A stretch of DNA of 64,000 nt, taken from positions 1 to 64,000 of the forward strand of contig CAJOHK010000006.1 of assembly GCA_905234285.1 (NCBI GenBank), given 5' to 3'. This stretch comes from an uncultured Bacteroidales bacterium. GTDB lineage: Bacteria; Bacteroidota; Bacteroidia; Bacteroidales; UBA932. Shown piece by piece: positions 16,871 through 25,274 of this stretch. Position 1 is the stretch's first letter. The number at the start of each line of letters is the position of its first letter. The notes beneath the pieces are model-generated. The model had not been told where the DNA came from. It made no database searches and worked only from the letters and a program-made list of their open reading frames with translations. Position numbers and translations under genes: made by a program.

Positions 16871-19090
16871 ATGAAACGCTATCTGATAACCCTGGCCCTG
16901 GCATGTAGCCTGGCCTGCACCCCCAAGTCCAGCACGCCAGTCTATCTGGATCCTTCCCAGCCCATCGAGGCACGGGTAAACGATGCACTCGGCCGCATGA
17001 CCCTTGAAGAAAAGGTGGCCATGACGCATGCCCAGTCCAAGTTCTCCAGCGCCGGCGTGCCCCGGCTCGGCATCCCTGAACTCTGGCATACCGACGGTCC
17101 TCACGGCATTCGCCCGGAGGTTCTGTGGGACGATTGGGACCAGGCCGGCTGGACCAACGACAGCTGCACGGCCTTCCCGGCCCTCATCAACCTGGCGGCC
17201 ACCTGGAACAGGGACATGGCGCTGCTGTATGGCGACTGCATCGGCGCAGAGGCCCGCTATCGGGAAAAGGATATCCTGCTGGGCCCTGGTATCAACATCT
17301 GCCGTACGCCGCTGGGCGGGCGCACCTTTGAATATATGGGAGAAGATCCCTATCTGGCCGGCCAGCTGGTGGCGCCCTATGTCAAGGGCGTGCAGCAAAA
17401 CGGCGTGGCGGCCTGCGTCAAGCACTTTGCGGTGAATAACCAGGAGATGCGCCGCACCTCTACCAACTCCATTGTGGATGACCGCACCCTGTATGAAATC
17501 TATCTCCCGGCCTTTAAGGCGGCGGTACAGGAAGGGGGCGCCTGGGCTGTGATGGGCTCCTATAATTTATATAACGGACAGTTCAACTGCCATAACCATC
17601 GGCTCCTGTGCGACATCCTCAAGGACGAGTGGAACTTTGACGGCGTGGTAATCAGCGACTGGGGCGGTTGCCGCGACGACGACGAGCCCATCACCAATGG
17701 CCTGGACATCGAGATGGGCACCTGGACCAACGGCTTGCGCGGCGCGGCCTCTAACAGCTACGACAATTATCACCTGGCCAGGCCCTATCTGGAGCGTCTG
17801 AAGGATGGCCGCGCCACGGAAGAGGAGCTGGACGGGAAGGTTCGGCGCATCCTGCGTACGGTCTTTCGCACGTCCATGAGCCCGGAGCCTCACTTCGGCA
17901 GCTTTACTTCGCCCGAGCACTTCCAGGCCGCCCGGGAGATTGCCGCCGACGGCATTGTGCTGCTCAAGAACGACGGCGTGCTGCCGCTCAAGCTGCATGA
18001 AGGTGCCCGCTTGCTGGTGGTGGGGGAGAACGCCTATAAGATGATGGTAGTGGGCGGCGGAAGCTCCAACCTCAAGACCAAATACGAGAGCATTCCCCTG
18101 GATGCCCTGCAAGAAGCCTTTGACGGCCACTGCGAGGTGGTATGGGAACGCGGCTATGTGGGGGATACCACCACCGATTATAACAAAGTGGTCACCGGAC
18201 AGGATTTGAGCGAGAGCCGTTCGGCGGCGCAGCTCATGGCCGATGCCCTGGAGCAGGCCCGTATGGCCGAGGTAGTCCTGTATATCGGCGGCCTTAACAA
18301 GAGCGCCTATCAGGACAATGAATCCACCGACCGCCTGGACATCACCCTGCCGTACGGCCAGGATGCCCTCATCGAGGCCCTGGCGCAGGTGGCAGGCAAA
18401 CTGGTGGTGGTGAACATCTCCGGCTCGCCGGTGGCTATGCCCTGGGCTTCCCGGATAAATGCCATTGTGCAGGCCTGGTACGGCGGCTCCGAGGCTGGTC
18501 ACGCGCTGGCAGACGTGCTCACCGGCGCCGTGAATCCCTCCGGAAAACTGCCCTTCACCATGCCGCTGGCCCTTGCCGACGGGCCTCTCAAGACCGAGCG
18601 CCAGTATCCCGGCATCAAGCCGGAAGGCGAAACCTGGTGGCAGGAGTACTACGACGAAGGGGTCTTCGTGGGTTATCGCTGGTACGACACCCAGGATATC
18701 CCCGTGCAGTTCCCCTTCGGCCACGGCCTTAGCTATACGACGTTTGATCTTAAGGACGCCCGGGTGCGCAAAGCCGGTGACGGGTTCCGCGTCAGTGCCA
18801 CCCTCACCAATACGGGCAGCGTGGCCGGCGCCCAGGTGGTTCAGCTGTATGTGGCCGATCCAGAGGCCTCGGTAGCCCGCCCGGCCAAGGAGCTCAAGGG
18901 CTTCCAAAAGGTTTACCTGAAGCCCGGAGAGAGCCGTCAGCTGAGTTTTACCCTGGACAAGCAGGCGCTGAGCTTCTTTGACGCCGATGCCCACGCCTGG
19001 GTGGCCGAACCCGGTGACTTCCAGGCCCTGCTGGGCTTCTCCTCGGCCGATATCCGTGCGGTTGTTTCGTTTACGTTGGCATCTAAATGA
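16871..19090 (+). CDS. GH3 family glycoside hydrolase (beta-glycosidase)
   Basis: 739 aa. Signal peptide with cysteines at 12 and 16 (possible lipoprotein), a GH3 N-terminal barrel (RMTLEEKVAMTHAQSKF, ELWHTDGPHGIR, CVKHFAVNNQE), the nucleophile Asp in VVISDWGG near residue 263, the C-terminal alpha/beta domain (VLLKNDGVLPL) and a terminal FN3-like domain (QFPFGHGLSYTTFDL). Family members release glucose, xylose, arabinose or GlcNAc from non-reducing ends; the exact sugar is not readable. Divergent from susC and followed by GH127, so it is part of the PUL. Confidence 0.94.
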   Translation: MKRYLITLALACSLACTPKSSTPVYLDPSQPIEARVNDALGRMTLEEKVAMTHAQSKFSSAGVPRLGIPELWHTDGPHGIRPEVLWDDWDQAGWTNDSCTAFPALINLAATWNRDMALLYGDCIGAEARYREKDILLGPGINICRTPLGGRTFEYMGEDPYLAGQLVAPYVKGVQQNGVAACVKHFAVNNQEMRRTSTNSIVDDRTLYEIYLPAFKAAVQEGGAWAVMGSYNLYNGQFNCHNHRLLCDILKDEWNFDGVVISDWGGCRDDDEPITNGLDIEMGTWTNGLRGAASNSYDNYHLARPYLERLKDGRATEEELDGKVRRILRTVFRTSMSPEPHFGSFTSPEHFQAAREIAADGIVLLKNDGVLPLKLHEGARLLVVGENAYKMMVVGGGSSNLKTKYESIPLDALQEAFDGHCEVVWERGYVGDTTTDYNKVVTGQDLSESRSAAQLMADALEQARMAEVVLYIGGLNKSAYQDNESTDRLDITLPYGQDALIEALAQVAGKLVVVNISGSPVAMPWASRINAIVQAWYGGSEAGHALADVLTGAVNPSGKLPFTMPLALADGPLKTERQYPGIKPEGETWWQEYYDEGVFVGYRWYDTQDIPVQFPFGHGLSYTTFDLKDARVRKAGDGFRVSATLTNTGSVAGAQVVQLYVADPEASVARPAKELKGFQKVYLKPGESRQLSFTLDKQALSFFDADAHAWVAEPGDFQALLGFSSADIRAVVSFTLASK

Positions 19091-19180
19091 TTGATACACA
19101 GTAATTTGTGAAAATTCAGTCCGGCTTTTTGCTGGACTGAATATCTGTAAATAATTGATTGATAGATGGTTACGTGTCAC
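19085..19180. repeat. Interspersed palindromic repeat, copy 4
   Basis: Core ATTCAGTCCGGC (19114-19125), loop TTTTT, GCTGGACTGAAT (19131-19142; one G-T pair). Flanks TTTGTGAAA and TATCTGTAAATAATTGATTG follow the family pattern. The gh3 stop is at its left edge, and the GH127 start codon lies in its right arm. Confidence 0.75.
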
Positions 19181-21178
19181 ATAATTATGTTGGTGGCGGC
19201 GCTAGTGACCTTTAACCGGGCGCCGCTGGAACGCACCAAGTATGCCGAGCTTCCGCTGGGTGCCATTCGGCCCGAGGGATGGCTCAAGGAACAGCTGCAG
19301 CGTCAGGCCGATGGCCTCACCGGCCATCTGGACGAGGTGTATCCTCAGGTAATGGGCCCGTCCAACGCCTGGCTGGGCGGCGACGGAGATGCCTGGGAGC
19401 GCGGCCCCTACTGGATAGACGGGCTGCTTCCGCTGGCCTACCTCCTGGACGACGACACCCTTAAGGCCAAGGCCGGCCAATGGGTAGAGGCCATGCTGGC
19501 GTCCCAGCAGGCCGACGGTTATTTCGGCCCTGACGAGGATCATCCCTTTGTTTATGGCTTGCAGCGGGGCGGTTCCCACGACTGGTGGCCCAAGATGGTG
19601 GCCCTCAAAGTCCTTCAGCAGTACTATATGGCCACCGGGGATACCCGTGTCGTGGACTGCCTCAAGGCCTATTTCCGTTACCAGGCAGCCCATCTGGCCC
19701 AGACGCCGCTCAACCATTGGAGCGACTGGGGCCACTGGCGCGGCGGGGACAACCTGGATGTGGTTTACTGGCTGTATAACCTCACCGCCGAGTCCTGGCT
19801 GCTGGAACTGGGGGAGTTGATTCACAGTCAGACCCACGACTGGGGCACGGATTTCCGTCAGGCCCGCATCTTTGTAGAGCAGGGGAGGGTGCATACCGTG
19901 AACCTGGCCCAGGGCTTCAAGGAGCCCATCGTGTGGTGGCAGTATTCCCATGACCTGGCCGATTTTATGGCGCCGCGTCTGGCCATGGAAGCCATTCGGC
20001 ATACCGTAGGCCTGCCCACCGGGCTTTGGGCCGGGGATGAGCAGCTGCAGTATGGCAATCCGGTGCGGGGCAGCGAACTCTGCGCCGCCGTGGAAATGAT
20101 GTATTCGCTGGAAGAGATGCTGCGCATCACCGGTGACATGCTTTGGGCCGACTGGCTGGAGCGGGTGGCGTTTAACGCCCTGCCCACCCAGGTGAACGAT
20201 GATTACTCTGCCAAGCAGTATTATCAGCAGGTGAACCAGATTGCCTCCACCCGGGAGTGGCGGCCGTTCTCTACGCCGCACGACGGAACCGACAATCTGT
20301 TTGGCACGCTCAACGGCTATCCCTGCTGCCTTTCCAATATGCATCAGGGCTGGCCCAAGTTTACGCAGAACCTGTGGTTTGCCACCAGAGATGGCGGTTT
20401 GGCTGCGCTGGTGTATGCCCCCAGTACGGTATCGGCCAAGGTATCGGACGGGGTGGAGGTGACCATTCAGGAGCAAACCGATTATCCTTTCCGGGAGACG
20501 GTTCTTTTCCGGATTGGGTTCAAGAACAAAAAGATAAAAAAGCACAGTTTTCCGCTGTATCTGCGCGTTCCTTCCTGGAGTGCCGGGGCGGTAGTCAAGG
20601 TGAACGGCGCCGCGCAGGAAGCCACCGTGCAGGGCGGAACGGTTTGTATTACCCGTACCTGGAAGCCCGGGGATTGCGTTACGCTGGAGCTTCGGCCCGA
20701 GTTAAAGACCGAGGAATGGTATGGCGGCAGCTGGACCTTTGTCCGTGGCCCGCTGGTGTATGCCCTCAGGATGGAAGAAAACTGGAACTGGGTTCCGTTT
20801 GAAGGCCCCGACCGTTATTACGGCTCCGGCGCCTGGGAGGTGACATCGGACACGCCTTGGAATTACTGCATCATGCGGGACAGTTTTCAGGCCGATTCCT
20901 GCCAGGTACTACTATCCGGCAAGGTGGCCGCCTATCCCTGGTCGGTTGAGGCCGCTCCGGTTACTATTCAAGTGCCGGCCCGTGTGCTGCCCCACTGGCA
21001 CGCCTACAACGGCAATCCCGGAGAAGTGGCCTACTGGACCGAGGACAGCTTTGACGTGGGTCCCGAATGCACCATCGATCTGGTTCCTTACGGCTGTACT
21101 ACCCTCCGCATCACCGAGTTCCCCACGCGCATTACCCCCTGGGACCTGTCCCTGCGATCCGAGCAATCACTTAAGTAG
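19166..21178 (+). CDS. GH127-like beta-L-arabinofuranosidase (DUF1680)
   Basis: 670 aa. It opens with the family signature APLERTKYAELPLGAIRPEG, followed by an (alpha/alpha)6 barrel (WLGGDGDAWERGPYWIDGLL) and C-terminal beta domains. The adjacent cysteines C387-C388 in GYPCCLSNMHQGWPKF match the metal-coordinating nucleophile region of GH127/GH146. Such enzymes cleave beta-L-arabinofuranosides, which fits an AraR-like regulator in this PUL. The first residues (MVTCHIIMLVAALVTF) form a weak export signal whose start lies in a palindromic repeat. The last codons (QSLK stop) lie in the next copy. Confidence 0.87.
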   Translation: MVTCHIIMLVAALVTFNRAPLERTKYAELPLGAIRPEGWLKEQLQRQADGLTGHLDEVYPQVMGPSNAWLGGDGDAWERGPYWIDGLLPLAYLLDDDTLKAKAGQWVEAMLASQQADGYFGPDEDHPFVYGLQRGGSHDWWPKMVALKVLQQYYMATGDTRVVDCLKAYFRYQAAHLAQTPLNHWSDWGHWRGGDNLDVVYWLYNLTAESWLLELGELIHSQTHDWGTDFRQARIFVEQGRVHTVNLAQGFKEPIVWWQYSHDLADFMAPRLAMEAIRHTVGLPTGLWAGDEQLQYGNPVRGSELCAAVEMMYSLEEMLRITGDMLWADWLERVAFNALPTQVNDDYSAKQYYQQVNQIASTREWRPFSTPHDGTDNLFGTLNGYPCCLSNMHQGWPKFTQNLWFATRDGGLAALVYAPSTVSAKVSDGVEVTIQEQTDYPFRETVLFRIGFKNKKIKKHSFPLYLRVPSWSAGAVVKVNGAAQEATVQGGTVCITRTWKPGDCVTLELRPELKTEEWYGGSWTFVRGPLVYALRMEENWNWVPFEGPDRYYGSGAWEVTSDTPWNYCIMRDSFQADSCQVLLSGKVAAYPWSVEAAPVTIQVPARVLPHWHAYNGNPGEVAYWTEDSFDVGPECTIDLVPYGCTTLRITEFPTRITPWDLSLRSEQSLK

Positions 21179-21270
21179 CTGTGTATTAATTACTTATAGA
21201 TATTCAGTCCGGCTATTTGCCGGACTGAATATTCGTAAAATATTGGAAATGAGCCACTTAGGCGAACGCG
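21163..21270. repeat. Interspersed palindromic repeat, copy 5
   Basis: Core TATTCAGTCCGGC (21201-21213), loop TATTT, exact complement at 21219-21231. The outer arms GCAATCACTTAAGTAGC and GCCACTTAGGCGAACGC pair imperfectly. The GH127 stop codon TAG lies inside the left arm. It fills the space between convergent GH127 and ettA. Confidence 0.8.
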
Positions 21271-21282
21271 CCACAAAGCCCT

Positions 21283-22962
21283 TTACTCCATCAGTTTCTT
21301 GTACTTGAAGCGTTTGGGCTGGGCATCCGGGCCCAGGCGCATCTTGCGGTTCTCTTCGTATTCCTGGTAGTTGCCTTCAAAGAACACCACTTTTCCATCG
21401 CCTTCGTAGGCCAGGATGTGGGTGGCTATGCGGTCCAGGAACCAGCGGTCGTGGCTCACCACCACGGCGCAGCCGGCGAAGTTCTCCAGGCCTTCTTCCA
21501 GGGCGCGGATGGTGTTCACGTCCACGTCGTTGGTGGGTTCGTCCAGCAGGAGGACGTTGCCCTCGTCTTTCAGGGTCAGGGCCAGGTGCAGGCGGTTGCG
21601 CTCGCCGCCGGAGAGCACGCCGCACTTTTTCTCCTGGTCGGCGCCGGAGAAGTTGAATCGGCTCACCCAGGCGCGGGCGTTCACGTCGCGGCCGCCCATG
21701 CGCACCCATTCGCTGTTGCCGGCGATAGTTTCATACACGGTCTTGTCCGGGTCGATGGACTTATGCTGCTGGTCCACATAGGAAATCTTCACAGTCTCGC
21801 CAATCTCGATGGTGCCGGTGTCCGGCTTTTCAATGCCCATGATGAGGCGGAAGAGGGTGGTTTTACCCGCGCCGTTGGGGCCGATCACGCCCACGATGCC
21901 TGCCGGCGGCAGTTCGAAGCTCAGGTGCTCGAATAGCAGTTTGTCACCGTAGGCCTTGGATACATCGGTGAACTTGATAACCTTGTTGCCCAGATGCGGG
22001 CCGTTGGGGATATAGATTTCCAGGTTGGCTTCTTTTTGTTTGGCATCGGCCGATGCCAGTTTCTCGTAGGCGCCCAGACGGGCTTTTTGCTTGGCCTGAC
22101 GGGCCTTGGGGGCCATGCGCACCCACTCCAGCTCCCGCTCCAGGGTTTTGCGGCGCTTGCTTTCGGCCTTCTCTTCCTGCGCCAGACGCTTGGTCTTCTG
22201 ATCCAGCCAGCTGGAGTAGTTGCCCTTCCAGGGAATGCCCTCGCCGCGGTCCAGTTCCAGGATCCAGCCGGCCACGTTATCCAGGAAGTAACGGTCATGG
22301 GTAACGGCGATTACCGTTCCCTTGTACTGTTGCAGATGGGCCTCCAGCCACTGGATGGACTCGGTGTCCAGGTGATTGGTGGGTTCATCCAGCAGCAGCA
22401 CATCCGGTTCCTGCAGCAGCAGGCGGCACAGGGCCACGCGGCGGCGTTCACCACCAGACAGTTCGCTGATCTTCTGGTCCGGCGGCGGGCACTGGAGGGC
22501 GTCCATGGCACGTTCCAACTTGGCGTCCAGCTCCCAACCGTTTGCAGCCTCGATCTTTTCCGTGAGTTCGGCCTGCTGCTCAAAGAGGGAATACATGACG
22601 GTGTCGTCGATGGGACGGCTCAGTTCCTCGCAGATGGCATTGTACCGCGTGAGCATGTCCACCACATCCTTAACCCCTTCCCGTACTACGTCCAGCACGG
22701 TTTTGCCGGGGGCCATCCAGGGCTCCTGCTCCAGGTATCCCACACTGTACCCGGGCGCCCACACTACCTCTCCCCGGTAAGATTTCTCTTCCCCGGCTAT
22801 GATTTTAAGCAGAGTAGACTTACCGGAACCGTTAAGGCCGATGATTCCAATCTTGGCTCCATAAAAGAAGCCCAGGTAAATGTCCTTAAGAATGACTTTG
22901 TTGTTATGGGGCAGAATCTTGCTCACCCCGTTCATGGAGAAGATAATCTTTTCGTCGGCCAT
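21283..22962 (-). CDS. ettA: Energy-dependent translational throttle protein EttA (ABC-F)
   Basis: 559 aa from ATG 22962 (MADEKIIFSMNGVSK); an in-frame upstream start exists at 22983. Two ABC ATPase domains have Walker A motifs GLNGSGKST and GPNGAGKTT and signatures LSGGERRRVALCR and LSGGERNRLHLA, joined by the charged arm region WVRMAPKARQAKQKAR typical of EttA. It has no membrane segments. It binds the ribosomal E site and gates entry into elongation according to ATP/ADP. It is a single-gene transcript; a -7 box TATCTTTG lies 18 nt upstream. Confidence 0.95.
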   Translation of the reverse strand: MADEKIIFSMNGVSKILPHNNKVILKDIYLGFFYGAKIGIIGLNGSGKSTLLKIIAGEEKSYRGEVVWAPGYSVGYLEQEPWMAPGKTVLDVVREGVKDVVDMLTRYNAICEELSRPIDDTVMYSLFEQQAELTEKIEAANGWELDAKLERAMDALQCPPPDQKISELSGGERRRVALCRLLLQEPDVLLLDEPTNHLDTESIQWLEAHLQQYKGTVIAVTHDRYFLDNVAGWILELDRGEGIPWKGNYSSWLDQKTKRLAQEEKAESKRRKTLERELEWVRMAPKARQAKQKARLGAYEKLASADAKQKEANLEIYIPNGPHLGNKVIKFTDVSKAYGDKLLFEHLSFELPPAGIVGVIGPNGAGKTTLFRLIMGIEKPDTGTIEIGETVKISYVDQQHKSIDPDKTVYETIAGNSEWVRMGGRDVNARAWVSRFNFSGADQEKKCGVLSGGERNRLHLALTLKDEGNVLLLDEPTNDVDVNTIRALEEGLENFAGCAVVVSHDRWFLDRIATHILAYEGDGKVVFFEGNYQEYEENRKMRLGPDAQPKRFKYKKLME

Positions 22963-22980
22963 AGTGTCTGGTATTTTATG

Positions 22981-22988
22981 CAAAGATA
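22981..22988 (-). promoter_or_regulatory. Candidate -7 box for ettA
   Basis: On the minus strand TATCTTTG, 18 nt before the ettA ATG. No convincing TTG box is seen at 19-21 nt, so support is partial. Confidence 0.35.
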
Positions 22989-23019
22989 ATCATAATCCCC
23001 AAACAACCACTCCACCCCC

Positions 23020-23215
23020 TCAAATTGACCGTTCGGTGAACAATTTCGGGCCTTTTGTTCCCCAGAAAGCCAAACTGCCCGTCTCGTGAACAAAACAGGT
23101 GGGTTTTTGTTCCCCAGAAAGCCAAACTGCCCGTCTCGTGAACAAAACAGGTGGGTTTTTGTTCCCCAGAAAGCCAAAATGATTATCTGGTGAACAGATT
23201 AGGGGTATTATGTTC
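23020..23215 (-). repeat. 52-bp tandem repeat with internal hairpins upstream of ettA
   Basis: Unit starts fall at 23057, 23109 and 23161 (exact 52-bp spacing), with a diverged unit before and a partial one after. Each unit carries GTGAACAAAAC and TTTTTGTTCCCC, which pair as GAACAAAA/TTTTGTTC. The stretch lies in the 425-bp gap between ettA and the serine hydrolase gene; no gene is visible there. Confidence 0.85.
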
Positions 23216-23268
23216 ACAAAGCGGTGCCAGCGTCCCAGAAAGGTGGACGCCGGCGCTACTTTATACAT

Positions 23269-23375
23269 GCGTTCATCTAAGCGGCTTAGTACCAATGTTT
23301 TACAAAAACTCAGTCCGGCTAAAAGCCGGACTGAATATCTGTAAGTGATTAACACATAATTACTTAAGTGCCTCC
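23269..23375. repeat. Interspersed palindromic repeat, copy 6
   Basis: Core ACTCAGTCCGGC (23308-23319), loop TAAAA, GCCGGACTGAAT (23325-23336). The flanks TTTTACAAAAACT and ATCTGTAAGTGATTAACACA belong to the family. It lies just 3' of the serine hydrolase gene. Confidence 0.75.
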
Positions 23376-23387
23376 ACCAGAATGCCC

Positions 23388-24689
23388 CTACTCCCTAAAA
23401 AGATCCCTTACGGGCAACTGGGCCGAGAAGCGGCTGCGGAGCTTGGTGAACAGGGCGGCGGTGTCGCGCGTAAAGCGGGAGCCGCGCCATGCCGAGGTGT
23501 TGGACACAAAGATCCAGCACTCGCCGTCGGGGTAAACCTTAATGAGGGCCGAGGTTCCGGAATAGGAACCGGTGCGCGTCCATTCGCCGTCGGGCTTGGT
23601 GTCTACCCAGCCCAGGGAGAAGGTGTCGGGGTCGTACCAGGTGGTCATCTGGCGCACGGACTCGGGCAGCAGGATATCGTCTACGGGGCCGCGGCCGTCG
23701 ATGGAAGCCACCAGCAGGGCCAGTTCTACCGTGGACCCGGTCCAGGCGCCGGCGCCCATGAGGCCGGTGACGTCATTGCCCCCGTAGCACTTCTGTACAT
23801 TGAGGTGTTTGCCGTCAAAGGAGGTGACGGGGTCGCTGTCGGGCTGCATGAAATACTGCGTTTCCCCGGGGTGCCGGTCCTTCAAGTAGTTGCCGGCAAT
23901 CTGGAATCCGCTGCAGCCGGCGGGGCCGAACACCTCTTGCTGCATAAAGGCATCGTAGGGCATTCCCGAAACCTTTTCAATGACGAGCGACAGCAGCAGG
24001 TAGCCGAAGTTGGAATACTGCTGCCAGGTGCCCGGCTCAAAGGCGAGGTTCCGGGCCACCTGTTTTTGCACCAGGTATTGCGGGGAAGGAGGCTCCGAAA
24101 GCCCGTAACCACGCATGAGCGTAAGCGTGTTGAACATCACGTCCTGGCCGCGGTAGGGGAAGCCGCCCTGGTGCCGCAGCAGATGCTCAACAGTAATTAA
24201 ATAATAATTGTCATCCTTAATGAACGGGTCATACTCCTTCAAAATACCATACGGCCCAAAAACAGGCGTTTCCAGACACAACTTTCCCTGCTCCTGAAGC
24301 CTCATAATGCCCACCGCCGTGAGCAGTTTGGACACCGAGGCCAGCCGAAGGGTGGTGCCGGGCGTCATGGGCGTGTTGGCATCGGCCTTTCCGTACCCGC
24401 GCGCATAGAGCAGCGAGTCGTTTCGCATGATGGAGAGCGAGGCCCCGTGCAAGGCCCAGAAATTGAGAAAACTGTCCAGCGCATGGTCCAGCGCCGGAAG
24501 CTCGGACAAATCGTTGGTGATGACCTGGTTCAACCCGGTCCTGATGGGCGGCAACTGCACCTCGGCCTCGGCCGAAGGCTCTTCCTGCCCGCGCAGCAGC
24601 ACAATGGAACCGGCCCCGGCAATGAGTACCAGGGCCAGCAACAGCCGTATGAGGGTTTTACCTGCCAATCTTACCGGCGCGTCGGCCAA
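23388..24689 (-). CDS. Serine hydrolase of the beta-lactamase/class C PBP family
   Basis: 433 aa. N-terminal membrane anchor (LIRLLLALVLIAGAGSIVLL), then a class C fold with SVSK as the SxxK nucleophile motif (after TTLRLA) and YSNFGY as the YxN motif. Likely a periplasmic D-Ala-D-Ala peptidase or esterase; a beta-lactamase role is not indicated. The start is uncertain: the codon at 24689 is TTG, and another TTG at 24668 (then AGKTLIRLLL) would give a neater signal anchor. It overlaps the upstream kinase gene and is the last gene of the nrnA operon. Confidence 0.85.
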   Translation of the reverse strand: MADAPVRLAGKTLIRLLLALVLIAGAGSIVLLRGQEEPSAEAEVQLPPIRTGLNQVITNDLSELPALDHALDSFLNFWALHGASLSIMRNDSLLYARGYGKADANTPMTPGTTLRLASVSKLLTAVGIMRLQEQGKLCLETPVFGPYGILKEYDPFIKDDNYYLITVEHLLRHQGGFPYRGQDVMFNTLTLMRGYGLSEPPSPQYLVQKQVARNLAFEPGTWQQYSNFGYLLLSLVIEKVSGMPYDAFMQQEVFGPAGCSGFQIAGNYLKDRHPGETQYFMQPDSDPVTSFDGKHLNVQKCYGGNDVTGLMGAGAWTGSTVELALLVASIDGRGPVDDILLPESVRQMTTWYDPDTFSLGWVDTKPDGEWTRTGSYSGTSALIKVYPDGECWIFVSNTSAWRGSRFTRDTAALFTKLRSRFSAQLPVRDLFRE

Positions 24690-25269
24690 AGTCTATAATG
24701 AAATCGGCCGTGCCTTCAATGCCCAGGACGGAGCTGTCCATGCACAGGTCGTAGTTGGCGGCTTGCCCCCAGGCGCCGAAGGTGTAATAATTATAATAAG
24801 TCTCGCGGGTGCGGTCCTTGCGGCGCATCAGTTTTTCGGCCTCGTCGGCGGTGAGCCCTTCGTTTTCCATGAGCCGCTTGATGCGGTATTCTTCCGGGCC
24901 ACATATAAAGACGTTGAGGCAGGGGAGGTCCCGGAGGATGTAATCGGCGCATCGGCCGATGATGACGGCGTCCCCCTTCTCTGCGATGGCCCGGATGACC
25001 TCGCTCTGCGCTTTGAAGAGGATGTCGTCGTTCACATACGAGCCGTCCAGGCTGCTGATGCGGCCCGAGGTAAAGAAGCTGGATGCCGAGAAAATGCTGC
25101 GCTTCTTTTCCCCGCCGGCAAAGAGGTCTTTGGAGTAGCCGTTTTCCTCGCAGGCCTGCGAGATGAGCTCGTTGTCGTAGAACGGTATGTCCAGCTTTTT
25201 GGCAATGGCCTGTCCTACAAACCCGCCTCCGCTGCCGAAGCTTCGGCCTACATTAATAATAGTATGCAT
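24658..25269 (-). CDS. Cytidylate kinase-like family protein
   Basis: 203 aa P-loop kinase of the cytidylate kinase-like (AAA_26) family. The nucleotide loop is GRSFGSGGGFVGQAIAKKL; other features are IPFYDNELISQA, AVIIGRCADYIL and a lid-like region (MRRKDRTRETYYNYYTFG). It is not the canonical Cmk. In Bacteroidota such paralogues often sit next to transporters, and their substrate is unknown. It begins 5 nt after the MATE gene and overlaps the serine hydrolase gene by about 30 nt, so it is cotranscribed. Confidence 0.85.
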   Translation of the reverse strand: MHTIINVGRSFGSGGGFVGQAIAKKLDIPFYDNELISQACEENGYSKDLFAGGEKKRSIFSASSFFTSGRISSLDGSYVNDDILFKAQSEVIRAIAEKGDAVIIGRCADYILRDLPCLNVFICGPEEYRIKRLMENEGLTADEAEKLMRRKDRTRETYYNYYTFGAWGQAANYDLCMDSSVLGIEGTADFIIDFGRRAGKIGR

Positions 25270-25274
25270 GGTCT

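Noticed and set aside
23057..23215. CRISPR array
   Set aside because: The 52-bp repeats are directly tandem with no unique spacers and no cas genes nearby.
24658..25269. Canonical cytidylate kinase cmk
   Set aside because: The P-loop region and domain layout match the cytidylate kinase-like family rather than Cmk, so no gene symbol was given.
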